This document shows, piece after piece, positions 15,415 through 22,428 of a stretch of DNA of 64,000 nt. Position numbers and translations under genes: made by a program. The DNA is taken from NCBI GenBank assembly GCA_050259235.1, contig JBLNAG010000006.1, positions 8,691-72,690 on the forward strand, written 5' to 3'. Origin of the DNA: UBA5364 sp050259235. GTDB lineage: Bacteria > Bacillota_I > Bacilli_A > RF39 > UBA660. The notes beneath the pieces were generated by a model that worked only from the letters and a program-made list of their open reading frames with translations, made no database searches and was not told the DNA's origin. Positions within the stretch are counted from its first letter, which is position 1. Each line of letters starts with the position of its first letter.

Positions 15415-16553
15415 TGAATATAGGTGTAATAAAATTTGGTGGTACGAGCTTAATAGAAGATTTAAAAGAAAATGTTTTGAAAATAATTAAAGATAAATTA
15501 ATAGAATATGATAAATTAATTGTTATTGTATCAGCAATTGGGAGAAATGGAGATAATTATGCAACAGATACTTTAAAAAATTTATGTATAAATTCTAGTA
15601 ATAAAGAAAAGGCTCTTTTAATGACTGTTGGGGAAACAATAAGTACAGTAATTTTAAGCGACTACTTAAATCAAAATAAAATAAATAGTATAGCTGTTAA
15701 TATCATAGAATTAGGATTTAATGCAACTAATGAGTATTTAAATGCAAATGTAATAAATTTTAATAGTGAATACATTGACAATTATTTATTGAATTATGAT
15801 GTAGTTATTATACCGGGCTTTCAAGGGCTAACTTGTGACAAACAAATTGTTACGTTGGGCAGAGGGGGATCTGATTTAACAGCAGTCATTATTGCTCATA
15901 AATATAAAGTGGATTATTTATATATTTACAAAGACATAGAGGGTATTATGAATATCAATCCAAAAGTAGTGAAAAATGGTACTCTATTTAAAAATTTATC
16001 ATATAATTTTGTTATTAATTTATCATTTCAAGGATCAGAAGTAATTAATTATAAAGCTGCGATAAAAGCTAAAAAATTAGGGGTTAAAATCAAAGTTGGT
16101 TCTACTATAACTGGTATTTGTAAAACAACCATTAGTGATAATAAAGGTAATAATATAGGATTTAGTTTCATCAATGATTTAGTTTACTTAGAAACAAACA
16201 ATAAGGAATTATCTAAAATAAAAGAATTAGAATATATTGAAAAATATTATAAGTATAGTAAAACAATTTTAACTAAAGAAGTATTTAATAAACTAGATGA
16301 CATTGAATTTATTAAAAAGAAAATGGTTAGTAAAATAATTGTTTTATATGATTTGGATAAAACAATAACAAAAGAGTTAAGAAGAATATTAGTAAATAAC
16401 AATATAGATATTATTAGTATGTTAAATTATAATGATAAATATATTATTTATATTGATCAAGAAAATTTTCATAAAAGTATGGAACTGATATATTTTTATT
16501 TTAAAGGTGGTGATAATAATGAAAATGTTAACTGCTATGATAACCCCTTTTAA
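15414..16553 (+). CDS. dapG: Aspartate kinase, sporulation-operon type (DapG-like)
   Basis: A 379-residue kinase making aspartyl-4-phosphate, the entry step of the pathway. KFGGTSL at the N-terminus, TVGETIS and GRGGSDLTAVIIAH mark the catalytic domain. The C-terminal 130 residues, where tandem ACT domains sit in homologues, are diverged, so normal feedback control by diaminopimelate or lysine may be reduced. It is somewhat shorter than Bacillus DapG (about 400 residues). No ribosome binding site of its own is evident; it starts by coupling to dpaB. Its end overlaps dapA by 35 bases in another frame. Confidence 0.88.
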   Translation: MNIGVIKFGGTSLIEDLKENVLKIIKDKLIEYDKLIVIVSAIGRNGDNYATDTLKNLCINSSNKEKALLMTVGETISTVILSDYLNQNKINSIAVNIIELGFNATNEYLNANVINFNSEYIDNYLLNYDVVIIPGFQGLTCDKQIVTLGRGGSDLTAVIIAHKYKVDYLYIYKDIEGIMNINPKVVKNGTLFKNLSYNFVINLSFQGSEVINYKAAIKAKKLGVKIKVGSTITGICKTTISDNKGNNIGFSFINDLVYLETNNKELSKIKELEYIEKYYKYSKTILTKEVFNKLDDIEFIKKKMVSKIIVLYDLDKTITKELRRILVNNNIDIISMLNYNDKYIIYIDQENFHKSMELIYFYFKGGDNNENVNCYDNPF

Positions 16554-17361
16554 CTCAGAAAAAAAAGTTGATTATAATGAAGTGTCAAAGCTAGTAGAAT
16601 ATCTACTTAAAAATAAAACGGATGGTTTAGTAGTGCTAGGAACAACTGGAGAAAACCCCACTTTAACAGAAAAAGAAAAAATTAAAATAGTTCGACAAGT
16701 TATTAAGAGTAACAAAAAAAGAGTTCCTATTATTGTTAATGTTGGAACTAATAATACTAAGGAAACTATTGTGTTTGCAAAAAAAATATGTAAGTTAGAT
16801 ATAGATGGCATAATGATTGTAACGCCTTATTATAATAAACCAACTGCTGAAGGATTATATGCTCACTATAAGGAAATAAATGATAACGTTACTAAACCAA
16901 TCATGATTTATAATGTGCCAAGTAGAACTGGTGTTAATATGACTAGTGATACAATTATAAAGTTATCTAAATTAAATAATATTAAGATGCTTAAATATGC
17001 TTTTGACTCTAAGGAAGAGGTTAAAAAAATAGTTGAAAACACTAATATTGAAGTATATAGTGGTGATGATAGTAATGTATTAAATTTTATGGAAGTAGGA
17101 GCATTGGGAGTAGTATCAGTATTATCTCATGTAATAGGTAAGGAATTTTATGATATTATTGAAAATAATGATAAGGAAAGATTGAATAATATTGATTATT
17201 TGATAAAATTACTATTTAAGGAATCAAACCCAATGCCGGTTAAATATATGATGAGTAAACTAGGCTTTAAAAGCATGAATTTGAGATTGCCATTGGTAGA
17301 AATAAGTAATAATCTAAAAAAAGAGATTGATGACTATTTCAGAAACAATAATATTATATAG
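16519..17361 (+). CDS. dapA: 4-hydroxy-tetrahydrodipicolinate synthase
   Basis: A 280-residue TIM-barrel lyase condensing pyruvate with aspartate semialdehyde. GTTGENPTL, the YNVPSRTG loop with the catalytic Tyr and the Schiff-base lysine K159 (KMLKYAF) are present; the residues after the lysine differ from the usual KEA(S/T). ATG 16519 is chosen over GTG 16507 because GGTGGTGAT would overlap the latter. It is the last gene of the DPA operon. No dapB is adjacent, consistent with flow to dipicolinate rather than lysine. Confidence 0.93.
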   Translation: MKMLTAMITPFNSEKKVDYNEVSKLVEYLLKNKTDGLVVLGTTGENPTLTEKEKIKIVRQVIKSNKKRVPIIVNVGTNNTKETIVFAKKICKLDIDGIMIVTPYYNKPTAEGLYAHYKEINDNVTKPIMIYNVPSRTGVNMTSDTIIKLSKLNNIKMLKYAFDSKEEVKKIVENTNIEVYSGDDSNVLNFMEVGALGVVSVLSHVIGKEFYDIIENNDKERLNNIDYLIKLLFKESNPMPVKYMMSKLGFKSMNLRLPLVEISNNLKKEIDDYFRNNNII

Positions 17362-17388
17362 AAGATATTTCTTCTATATTTTTTTATT
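17357..17388 (+). terminator. Terminator of the DPA operon
   Basis: TATAGAAGA (17357-17365) pairs exactly with TCTTCTATA (17370-17378), followed by seven T. It begins at the dapA stop. Confidence 0.85.
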
Positions 17389-17521
17389 TTAACAATTTCA
17401 TAAAATATAATGTAGTATTAGAAATTAACTTTTCCTTTTGAAATATTAAGAAAAAATCTTTAGTAAATATAGAACGAAAATAATCAAAATGGCATCATTG
17501 GTTTATTTTACCATTTATTTA

Positions 17522-17550
17522 TTGACTTTTATAGCGAATTATCTTATAAT
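17522..17550 (+). promoter_or_regulatory. Near-consensus SigA promoter
   Basis: TTGACT (17522-17527), 17-base spacer, TATAAT (17545-17550): the best non-rRNA promoter in the window, serving the small protein at 17578. Confidence 0.85.
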
Positions 17551-17577
17551 AGTTAAGCAACAAAGGAGATGTGCTTC

Positions 17578-17751
17578 ATGGCAAAATGCTGCAATTTAGT
17601 AGTTAATTATGATGCTATTTTTGGAATGACAGTTGTTAGTGTCCAAGCTAAAGGGATTTATAATAATCCTAGTTCAAATAAAGCAAAAGTTAAAAAAATG
17701 GTACCTAATAACTCAAAAGCTTTCCATTTACGTAGACCAAAATTAACATAG
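17578..17751 (+). CDS. Small basic protein, unknown
   Basis: A 57-residue protein (MAKCCNLVVNYDAIFGMTVV...) with a Cys pair near the N-terminus and a basic C-terminal half ending HLRRPKLT. It has a near-consensus promoter, AAAGGAG 10 bases before the ATG and a strong terminator, so it is very likely real and well expressed. No family recognised. The in-frame ATG at 17569 is too close to the ribosome binding site. Confidence 0.65.
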   Translation: MAKCCNLVVNYDAIFGMTVVSVQAKGIYNNPSSNKAKVKKMVPNNSKAFHLRRPKLT

Positions 17752-17760
17752 GGTTAATTA

Positions 17761-17790
17761 AAAAAACTAGTAGTAATACTAGTTTTTTTG
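17761..17790 (+). terminator. Terminator of the small basic protein gene
   Basis: ACTAGTA (17766-17772) pairs exactly with TACTAGT (17777-17783), followed by seven T. Confidence 0.85.
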
Positions 17791-17797
17791 TTATAAT
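17789..17797 (+). promoter_or_regulatory. Extended -10 promoter (TGTTATAAT)
   Basis: Begins in the T-tract of the preceding terminator and sits 18 bases before the ASCH gene. The -35 position is AGTAGT, not a recognisable element. Confidence 0.6.
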
Positions 17798-17814
17798 TAG
17801 TGTAGGTGATATAG

Positions 17815-18744
17815 ATGAAGGTATTAAGTTTAACTGAACCTTATGCAGCACTCATTAAAGAAAATATAAAAAAAATAGAGACTCGTAGTTGGAAAACTAA
17901 TTATAGGGGAGAAATATATATCCATGCAAGTTTAACTCCTATTTCTAAAGAGGCAAAAAATAATGATAAACTTATGTCACTTGTTAATAATATGGATTTA
18001 AGCTTTGGAAATATTATTTGTAAATGCAATTTAGTGGATTGCATTTATATGGATAAGGAATTTGTTGAAAAAATTAAGCAAAATAATCCAGCAGAATATA
18101 CTTGTGGAGAATATGAAGTTGGAAGATATGCTTGGTTATTAGAAAATGTTGAACCGTTAAAGGAAGTAATTGCTTCAAAGGGAGAACTTGGAATTTGGAA
18201 CTATTATAGTGAAAAAGAAATAATGAATATCATGGGAAAAATAGAATATGGTTGGGTTGATAATAAGAAAAATAAATACTATGAACCAGATGAATTATTT
18301 TTAGACAATTATATTTTACAGTCACCTAAAGAAATATTAAAATCCAAAATAGGTGTATGTTGGGATCAAGTAGAATTAGAAAGATACCTATTTAGAAATC
18401 ATAAATTAAATATTAAGACTTATTTTATTTGTCACTATGATAATGACAAATGTCCTACTCATACCTTTCTAGTATATGAAAAGTATAATAAATTTTATTG
18501 GTTTGAACATTCATGGGATAAATACAAAGGAATTCATGAATTTAAAAATGAAAGGGAACTTTTAGAATCAATAAGGGAAAAATTTATTAAAGATCAACTA
18601 AATAATAATTATAATGAAGAAAACTTATTAATTAGAGAATATAGTAAACCAATATCGGGAATAACAGTAGTAGAGTTTTGTAAACATTGTGAGCAAAATC
18701 AGCCCATTATATTGGAGGATAGGTATGAAAGGATTAACAAGTGA
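17815..18744 (+). CDS. ASCH domain fused to a transglutaminase-like domain
   Basis: A 309-residue protein. Residues 1 to about 125 form an ASCH domain (VLSLTEPYAALIKENIKKIETRSWKT, YIHAS, GELGIWNYY), a PUA-like fold linked to RNA or modified-nucleotide handling. Residues about 160-265 look transglutaminase-like: C182 (GVCWDQVELERYLF), H216 (CPTHTFLVYE) and acidic or His residues in WFEHSWDKYKGIH. The C-terminus carries CKHCEQNQP. I know no named protein with this pairing. GTAGGTGAT precedes the ATG. Its end overlaps the DUF4256 gene by 20 bases, so the two are one unit. Confidence 0.7.
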   Translation: MKVLSLTEPYAALIKENIKKIETRSWKTNYRGEIYIHASLTPISKEAKNNDKLMSLVNNMDLSFGNIICKCNLVDCIYMDKEFVEKIKQNNPAEYTCGEYEVGRYAWLLENVEPLKEVIASKGELGIWNYYSEKEIMNIMGKIEYGWVDNKKNKYYEPDELFLDNYILQSPKEILKSKIGVCWDQVELERYLFRNHKLNIKTYFICHYDNDKCPTHTFLVYEKYNKFYWFEHSWDKYKGIHEFKNERELLESIREKFIKDQLNNNYNEENLLIREYSKPISGITVVEFCKHCEQNQPIILEDRYERINK

Positions 18745-19279
18745 ACAAGAATCTAAATTATTAGAAATATTAAAATTGAGATTTGATAAAAATATTAGTA
18801 GACATTCCAATATTGTTTGGGAGAAAGTATTAGAAAAATTAATGAATAATTCCGAAAAAATATGGTCTTTAAATGAAATGGAAAAAACTGGTGGAGAACC
18901 AGATGTAGTAGCTTTTGATCAAGAAAAAAATGAATACATATTCTATGATTGCTCAAAGGAAACGCCAATTGAAAGAAGAAATGTTTGCTATGATAAAGAT
19001 GCATTAGAATCAAGAAAAAAATTTAAACCAGAGAATAGTGCTATTGATATGGCAAATGAAATGGGAATTGAGATTCTTAATGAAGAAGAATATAGAAATT
19101 TACAAAAACTAGGAGAATTTGATTTAAAAACCTCAAGTTGGATTAAGACACCAGATAATATAAGGAAGTTAGGTGGAGCCATTTTCGGTGATAGAAGATA
19201 TGATAATGTCTTTATATACCATAATGGTGCAGATTCTTATTACGCTGTCCGTGGTTTTAGAGGTTCATTAAGGGTATAA
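18725..19279 (+). CDS. DUF4256 family protein
   Basis: A 184-residue soluble protein with the DUF4256 hallmarks: LNEMEKTGGEPDVV, the FYDCSKE(T/S)P segment, RRNVCYDKDAL and the C-terminal YNGADSYYAVRGFRG-like end (here YHNGADSYYAVRGFRG). The biochemical function is unknown. ATG 18725 is chosen because GGAGG lies at 18714-18718. It overlaps the ASCH gene, suggesting coupling. Confidence 0.85.
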   Translation: MKGLTSEQESKLLEILKLRFDKNISRHSNIVWEKVLEKLMNNSEKIWSLNEMEKTGGEPDVVAFDQEKNEYIFYDCSKETPIERRNVCYDKDALESRKKFKPENSAIDMANEMGIEILNEEEYRNLQKLGEFDLKTSSWIKTPDNIRKLGGAIFGDRRYDNVFIYHNGADSYYAVRGFRGSLRV

Positions 19280-19305
19280 AAAAACACTCAATAGAGTGTT
19301 TTTTA
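19280..19305. terminator. Bidirectional terminator
   Basis: AAAACACTC-AATA-GAGTGTTTT with A-run on one side and T-run on the other; it can serve the DUF4256 gene (+) and the DUF4176 gene (-). Confidence 0.85.
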
Positions 19306-20100
19306 TTTATCTGCTTTTACTACAAAACCATTTTCATCAAATACATAACCTTGTTTTTCACTTTTTTTATCATGAACATCAACAACTATGCCACCTTCAT
19401 CAAATCGGTAAATATTATTTGTTTCCTTCATTACTTCGTTTGTTGTAGGTACATTTACACTAGTTACAGTGCCATTTTCATCGAATTGAAATGGTGATGT
19501 TGTTTCTGTTTGTAATACTTCTGTACCAACAACAACTCCAGCATCATCAAATTTATAGTTTGAATTATGTTGTGATTGATTTGGTTTAGTTTCTTCGACA
19601 ACAGTACCATTTTCATCAAATCTATATCCACTGAATATTGGCCAGTCATTGGTTTTGATTGTTGAATCTTTTGTTGTTTCTGCTAGTTTACCATAATCAT
19701 TAAATGGATTATTTACAGGAGTATTATCTATATTAACACGGTTATCTTCGCTTATAACAAAACCATTTTCATCAAATTGAAATTTTAAAGCTTTTTGTAA
19801 TTCTTCATTTTGATCTACTTCATTAATAAGTTCTGAAGGTTTAACTTTTAATAGTTGTTCGTTTAACTTATTGTAACTATCATCTTTAAAACCAACAAAG
19901 TCAATATTTTTGATATCTTCATCATTAAAGGAATATCTAGTTGAGTTTCCTGTAGTACCACTAGGGTATGGTACAGCACTATAAGTAAACATTTTTATAT
20001 TAGCACTATAGTCAACTGAAAGGTAACCAATAATCATCACCTTCAAATTATTTTTGTTTAATGTACAAATACTTCCTATAGGTAAATATTCTTTTTTCAT
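19303..20100 (-). CDS. DUF4176 protein with FDENGxVV repeats, T7SS-linked
   Basis: A 265-residue protein. Residues 1 to about 80 are a DUF4176 domain (YLPIGSICTLNKNNLKVMIIGY ... PYPSGTTGNSTRYSFNDEDIKNIDFVGF), a family found in type VII secretion loci of Streptococcus and relatives. From about residue 108 six copies of an (Y/F)xFDENGxVV motif follow: FQFDENGFVI, YRFDENGTVV, YKFDDAGVVV, FQFDENGTVT, YRFDEGGIVV and YVFDENGFVV, separated by polar Thr/Asn-rich linkers. The repeats look like binding or scaffold elements; no function is known to me. ATG 20100 is chosen for AGAGGAGT at the proper distance. It is the most distal gene of the locus, with an intergenic gap before it. Confidence 0.75.
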   Translation of the reverse strand: MKKEYLPIGSICTLNKNNLKVMIIGYLSVDYSANIKMFTYSAVPYPSGTTGNSTRYSFNDEDIKNIDFVGFKDDSYNKLNEQLLKVKPSELINEVDQNEELQKALKFQFDENGFVISEDNRVNIDNTPVNNPFNDYGKLAETTKDSTIKTNDWPIFSGYRFDENGTVVEETKPNQSQHNSNYKFDDAGVVVGTEVLQTETTSPFQFDENGTVTSVNVPTTNEVMKETNNIYRFDEGGIVVDVHDKKSEKQGYVFDENGFVVKADK

Positions 20101-20165
20101 TATTATCATACTCCTCTTATTCTTTATATAATAAGTATATAATAAATATTTAATAATTGCAAATA

Positions 20166-20189
20166 AAAAAGTTCTAGTTAGAACTTTTT
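20166..20189 (-). terminator. Terminator of the WXG100-type operon
   Basis: AAAAAGTTCT pairs exactly with AGAACTTTTT around AGTT. It overlaps the stop of the last small gene. Confidence 0.85.
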
Positions 20190-20503
20190 ACATTATTAAC
20201 AATTTTATTTCTTTTGTTGATAACAATGGTATCTATACTATTAACCATTGATTCAATATTGGTCACTGCTTCTTCATATTGTCTATTGCTAGTTATCAGC
20301 CAATCTTTTGTTTTTACTAATTCCTTTTTAATGTTGCTAAGAAAGTTTGGTAAATCTCTTAATGTTTCGGCATATCTAAAAGATCCTGGTATATTTAAGC
20401 TTAATGAGGTATTTATGGTTTTATCCAAGTAACTATTAGTGTCAATTAAACTTGGAATAACAGTTCTTTGCAGTTCAGAATAATTAAATTTAACTTTTGT
20501 CAT
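20174..20503 (-). CDS. Small helical T7SS-operon protein
   Basis: A 109-residue, mainly helical protein (NIKKELVKTKDWLITSNRQYEEAVTNIESMVNSIDTI) without Trp-x-Gly; the centre reads PGSFRYAETL. It is the last gene of the six-gene operon and overlaps the preceding gene by 4 bases (ATGA). Resembles the WXG-associated partner proteins such as YwqI/DUF5344 in general form only. Likely a T7SS substrate partner or chaperone by context. Confidence 0.6.
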   Translation of the reverse strand: MTKVKFNYSELQRTVIPSLIDTNSYLDKTINTSLSLNIPGSFRYAETLRDLPNFLSNIKKELVKTKDWLITSNRQYEEAVTNIESMVNSIDTIVINKRNKIVNNVKSSN

Positions 20504-20796
20504 TCAATCTCCTGCTTAGAAGCTGTTATTTTATTATCAATTTCATCAGCACTATTAATTAGAGTTTTACCATAATTAAATAAAATATCTTTCATTTTAA
20601 AGTATTCTACTTTTTCAACATTAAGTTGTCTAACAAATTCAAAGGCACTAACACCAGTCCATTCAGAAGTAGTGCTTGGCATAAGTTCTATTCGCTTATA
20701 CAAAGCTGTTAATACTTCATTTAAATCAGAAGTTAATTGCATGATATCTTTACCATTTTCACGCATCTTAACTGTATCTATATCAATATTAGCCAT
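20500..20796 (-). CDS. WXG100-type protein (EWTG motif)
   Basis: A 98-residue two-helix protein with W-T-G at the turn (SEWTGVSAFEFVRQL), size and layout fitting the WXG100/ESAT-6 family that T7SS exports as dimers. One-base overlap with the upstream gene (TAATG) and 4-base overlap with the downstream one. No clear C-terminal YxxxD/E. Confidence 0.8.
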   Translation of the reverse strand: MANIDIDTVKMRENGKDIMQLTSDLNEVLTALYKRIELMPSTTSEWTGVSAFEFVRQLNVEKVEYFKMKDILFNYGKTLINSADEIDNKITASKQEIE

Positions 20797-21149
20797 TAAC
20801 TACTCGCTTTCATTTTAGCAGCTTCTTCAGCAACTCTTTGGCGTTCAGCTTCAATTCTTGCTTCTTCAGCTCGAATTTGTTGTTTAATAATCGTTATTTG
20901 ATTATCTATAGCTGGTAGTACATTATTAGTAAGTTCACTTTTCTTAGTAATAAGCTCATTTCTTTTATTAGAAACAATATTATGATCAGCTGGAGCTTCA
21001 TCAATATTATAGTAGTAGGATATTTTTGAACTAGCAGGTTCTATTTTTTCAATACTTGATGATAAATAGTTAACTACTATTCCTAAATCCTCTCTTAAAT
21101 TATAATATCTATTTAATTCCACTCTTAAACTACTTAATAAACTAGACAT
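20796..21149 (-). CDS. Small coiled-coil T7SS-operon protein (DUF5082/YwqH-like)
   Basis: A 117-residue protein with two long helices; the C-terminal half (QIRAEEARIEAERQRVAEEAAKMKASS) is a charged coiled coil. Size and position resemble YwqH/DUF5082 partners of LXG/WXG genes; the match is by shape, not by a firm motif. AAAGGAAAA precedes the ATG. Confidence 0.6.
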   Translation of the reverse strand: MSSLLSSLRVELNRYYNLREDLGIVVNYLSSSIEKIEPASSKISYYYNIDEAPADHNIVSNKRNELITKKSELTNNVLPAIDNQITIIKQQIRAEEARIEAERQRVAEEAAKMKASS

Positions 21150-21172
21150 ATTTTTCCTTTAGCAGCAATTTA

Positions 21173-21646
21173 TTAATATTTTTCTTGATATTTTGTAAAT
21201 TGGTCTGCAGTAGAAGCAGCAGTATCTTTAATTCTTTGTGACATTTCACGGTCTTGAGCTTGATAAGCATCACTAACTTCTTTTAGTTGGTCACTAAATG
21301 CAAGTAGTTGTGAAGTTACACATTTACAAGCTTCAGCAATAGCTGATACATAAACTGTAACAGCACTAGCATATTCACCCTTGAAAGCACCAGAAGTATC
21401 AGCATCGGTAACCACTTTTTCTAAGTGAGCTTCTAGATTTTTGACATATTCTCTAATGGCACTACGCATATTAGGAATTTCATTAGCATTAATACCAATT
21501 ACACTACTACCTCTTAATAATGAACCAACAGTAGTACTAGCACTATTTACAAGTGATTCAAAATAATTTGAAAGATTGCTTGAAAGTGATTTTGCACCTT
21601 GAGAAGCATCGAAAATTACTTTTTGGACATCTGTTTTCCATGTCAT
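21173..21646 (-). CDS. WXG100-like T7SS substrate candidate (FKG variant)
   Basis: A 157-residue helical protein starting MTWKTDVQKVIFDASQGAKSL. The turn between the long helices reads SGAFKGEYASAV, where F-K-G stands in the place of W-x-G. YQAQDREM near the C-terminus fits the YxxxD/E export signal. It is longer than a typical WXG100 protein (about 100). AAGGAGGT precedes the start. Confidence 0.65.
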   Translation of the reverse strand: MTWKTDVQKVIFDASQGAKSLSSNLSNYFESLVNSASTTVGSLLRGSSVIGINANEIPNMRSAIREYVKNLEAHLEKVVTDADTSGAFKGEYASAVTVYVSAIAEACKCVTSQLLAFSDQLKEVSDAYQAQDREMSQRIKDTAASTADQFTKYQEKY

Positions 21647-21665
21647 AATTATTTACCTCCTTATA

Positions 21666-21977
21666 TTAATTTAATGGAACCATATTTTGGTCTTGTTCTA
21701 CCATATTTTCTTCAATTTGAGCGAATTGTCCATCTAAGACTCTCTTAAGTGTATCAAGTGTACCTTGGATGGCTTCTACGGAATTTTGTAAGTTTGCAAT
21801 AAAATTAATTTCGGCTTGTCCAACCCATCCCTTTTCTAATGCAGCTCTAATTCCATCAATATCAGCAAGTTTATTCTTTGTTTCTATGATTGCTTGTCTA
21901 TTTAATAAGTTAAGATATTCAACAGCACCAGTGAAACTATAACCAGTTGTAATATCATTTATTGATAAATCTGCCAT
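21666..21977 (-). CDS. WXG100-type protein (GWVG motif)
   Basis: A 103-residue protein of two helices with the turn KGWVGQAEINF, a proper W-x-G motif, followed by the amphipathic second helix LQNSVEAIQGTLDTLKRVLDGQF. It is the clearest EsxA-like protein of the locus. GAGGAGGTG lies 7 bases before the ATG. Confidence 0.82.
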   Translation of the reverse strand: MADLSINDITTGYSFTGAVEYLNLLNRQAIIETKNKLADIDGIRAALEKGWVGQAEINFIANLQNSVEAIQGTLDTLKRVLDGQFAQIEENMVEQDQNMVPLN

Positions 21978-21989
21978 TTATTCACCTCC

Positions 21990-22334
21990 TCATCTTCTCT
22001 CAGTATATTTTTTTCCAATTTCTACAGCAGTAGCAGCTTTATTCATCATATTGAATAAGTCAATATTAATCTCTTGATAATTTTGACCAGCCTTTAATAT
22101 TTCTTCAGCATAACTTAGAATATTATCCCTAACATTCATAAAATTATCTTTAATAGCTGAAAATCTTGTATAAAAGCTATCATTTTCGTCAATTGTAAAG
22201 TGTTTTTTTGTGTCATTTACCAAGTCATCAATTGAATTTAAGATAGTATTAATTTGTTCAGAATAATCATAGATATTTAAAATAAGTTTTTTAATTCCTT
22301 CTTCATTAATACCACGTAGATTAGTTCCTTCCAA
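21990..22334 (-). CDS. Small helical T7SS-operon protein, TTG start
   Basis: A 114-residue, mostly helical protein (LILNIYDYSEQINTILNSIDDLV ... NFMNVRDNILSYAEEIL) without W-x-G. The start is taken as TTG at 22334 because AGGTGGTGAT lies 7 bases upstream; the frame continues upstream to 22406, but that region contains the -10 element. First gene of the six-gene operon. Confidence 0.65.
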   Translation of the reverse strand: MEGTNLRGINEEGIKKLILNIYDYSEQINTILNSIDDLVNDTKKHFTIDENDSFYTRFSAIKDNFMNVRDNILSYAEEILKAGQNYQEINIDLFNMMNKAATAVEIGKKYTERR

Positions 22335-22387
22335 AATAATCACCACCTGTTTGCTGTATGGAGGGCATTTTCTTACCCTATGGTTTA

Positions 22388-22416
22388 AGTATATCATATA
22401 TTCCAAAAACTGACAA
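22388..22416 (-). promoter_or_regulatory. SigA-type promoter of the six-gene WXG operon
   Basis: On the minus strand TTGTCA (22416-22411), 17-base spacer, TATACT (22393-22388). It lies directly after the stop of the metallopeptidase gene. Confidence 0.75.
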
Positions 22417-22428
22417 TTAATTTGTTTG

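Noticed and set aside
15414..15500. Frameshift at the dpaB-dapG junction
   Set aside because: The one-base TAATG overlap is normal translational coupling and both proteins are complete.
22335..22406. Longer N-terminus of the first WXG-operon protein
   Set aside because: The extra 24 codons cover the promoter -10 region and have no ribosome binding site; the TTG at 22334 has an excellent one.
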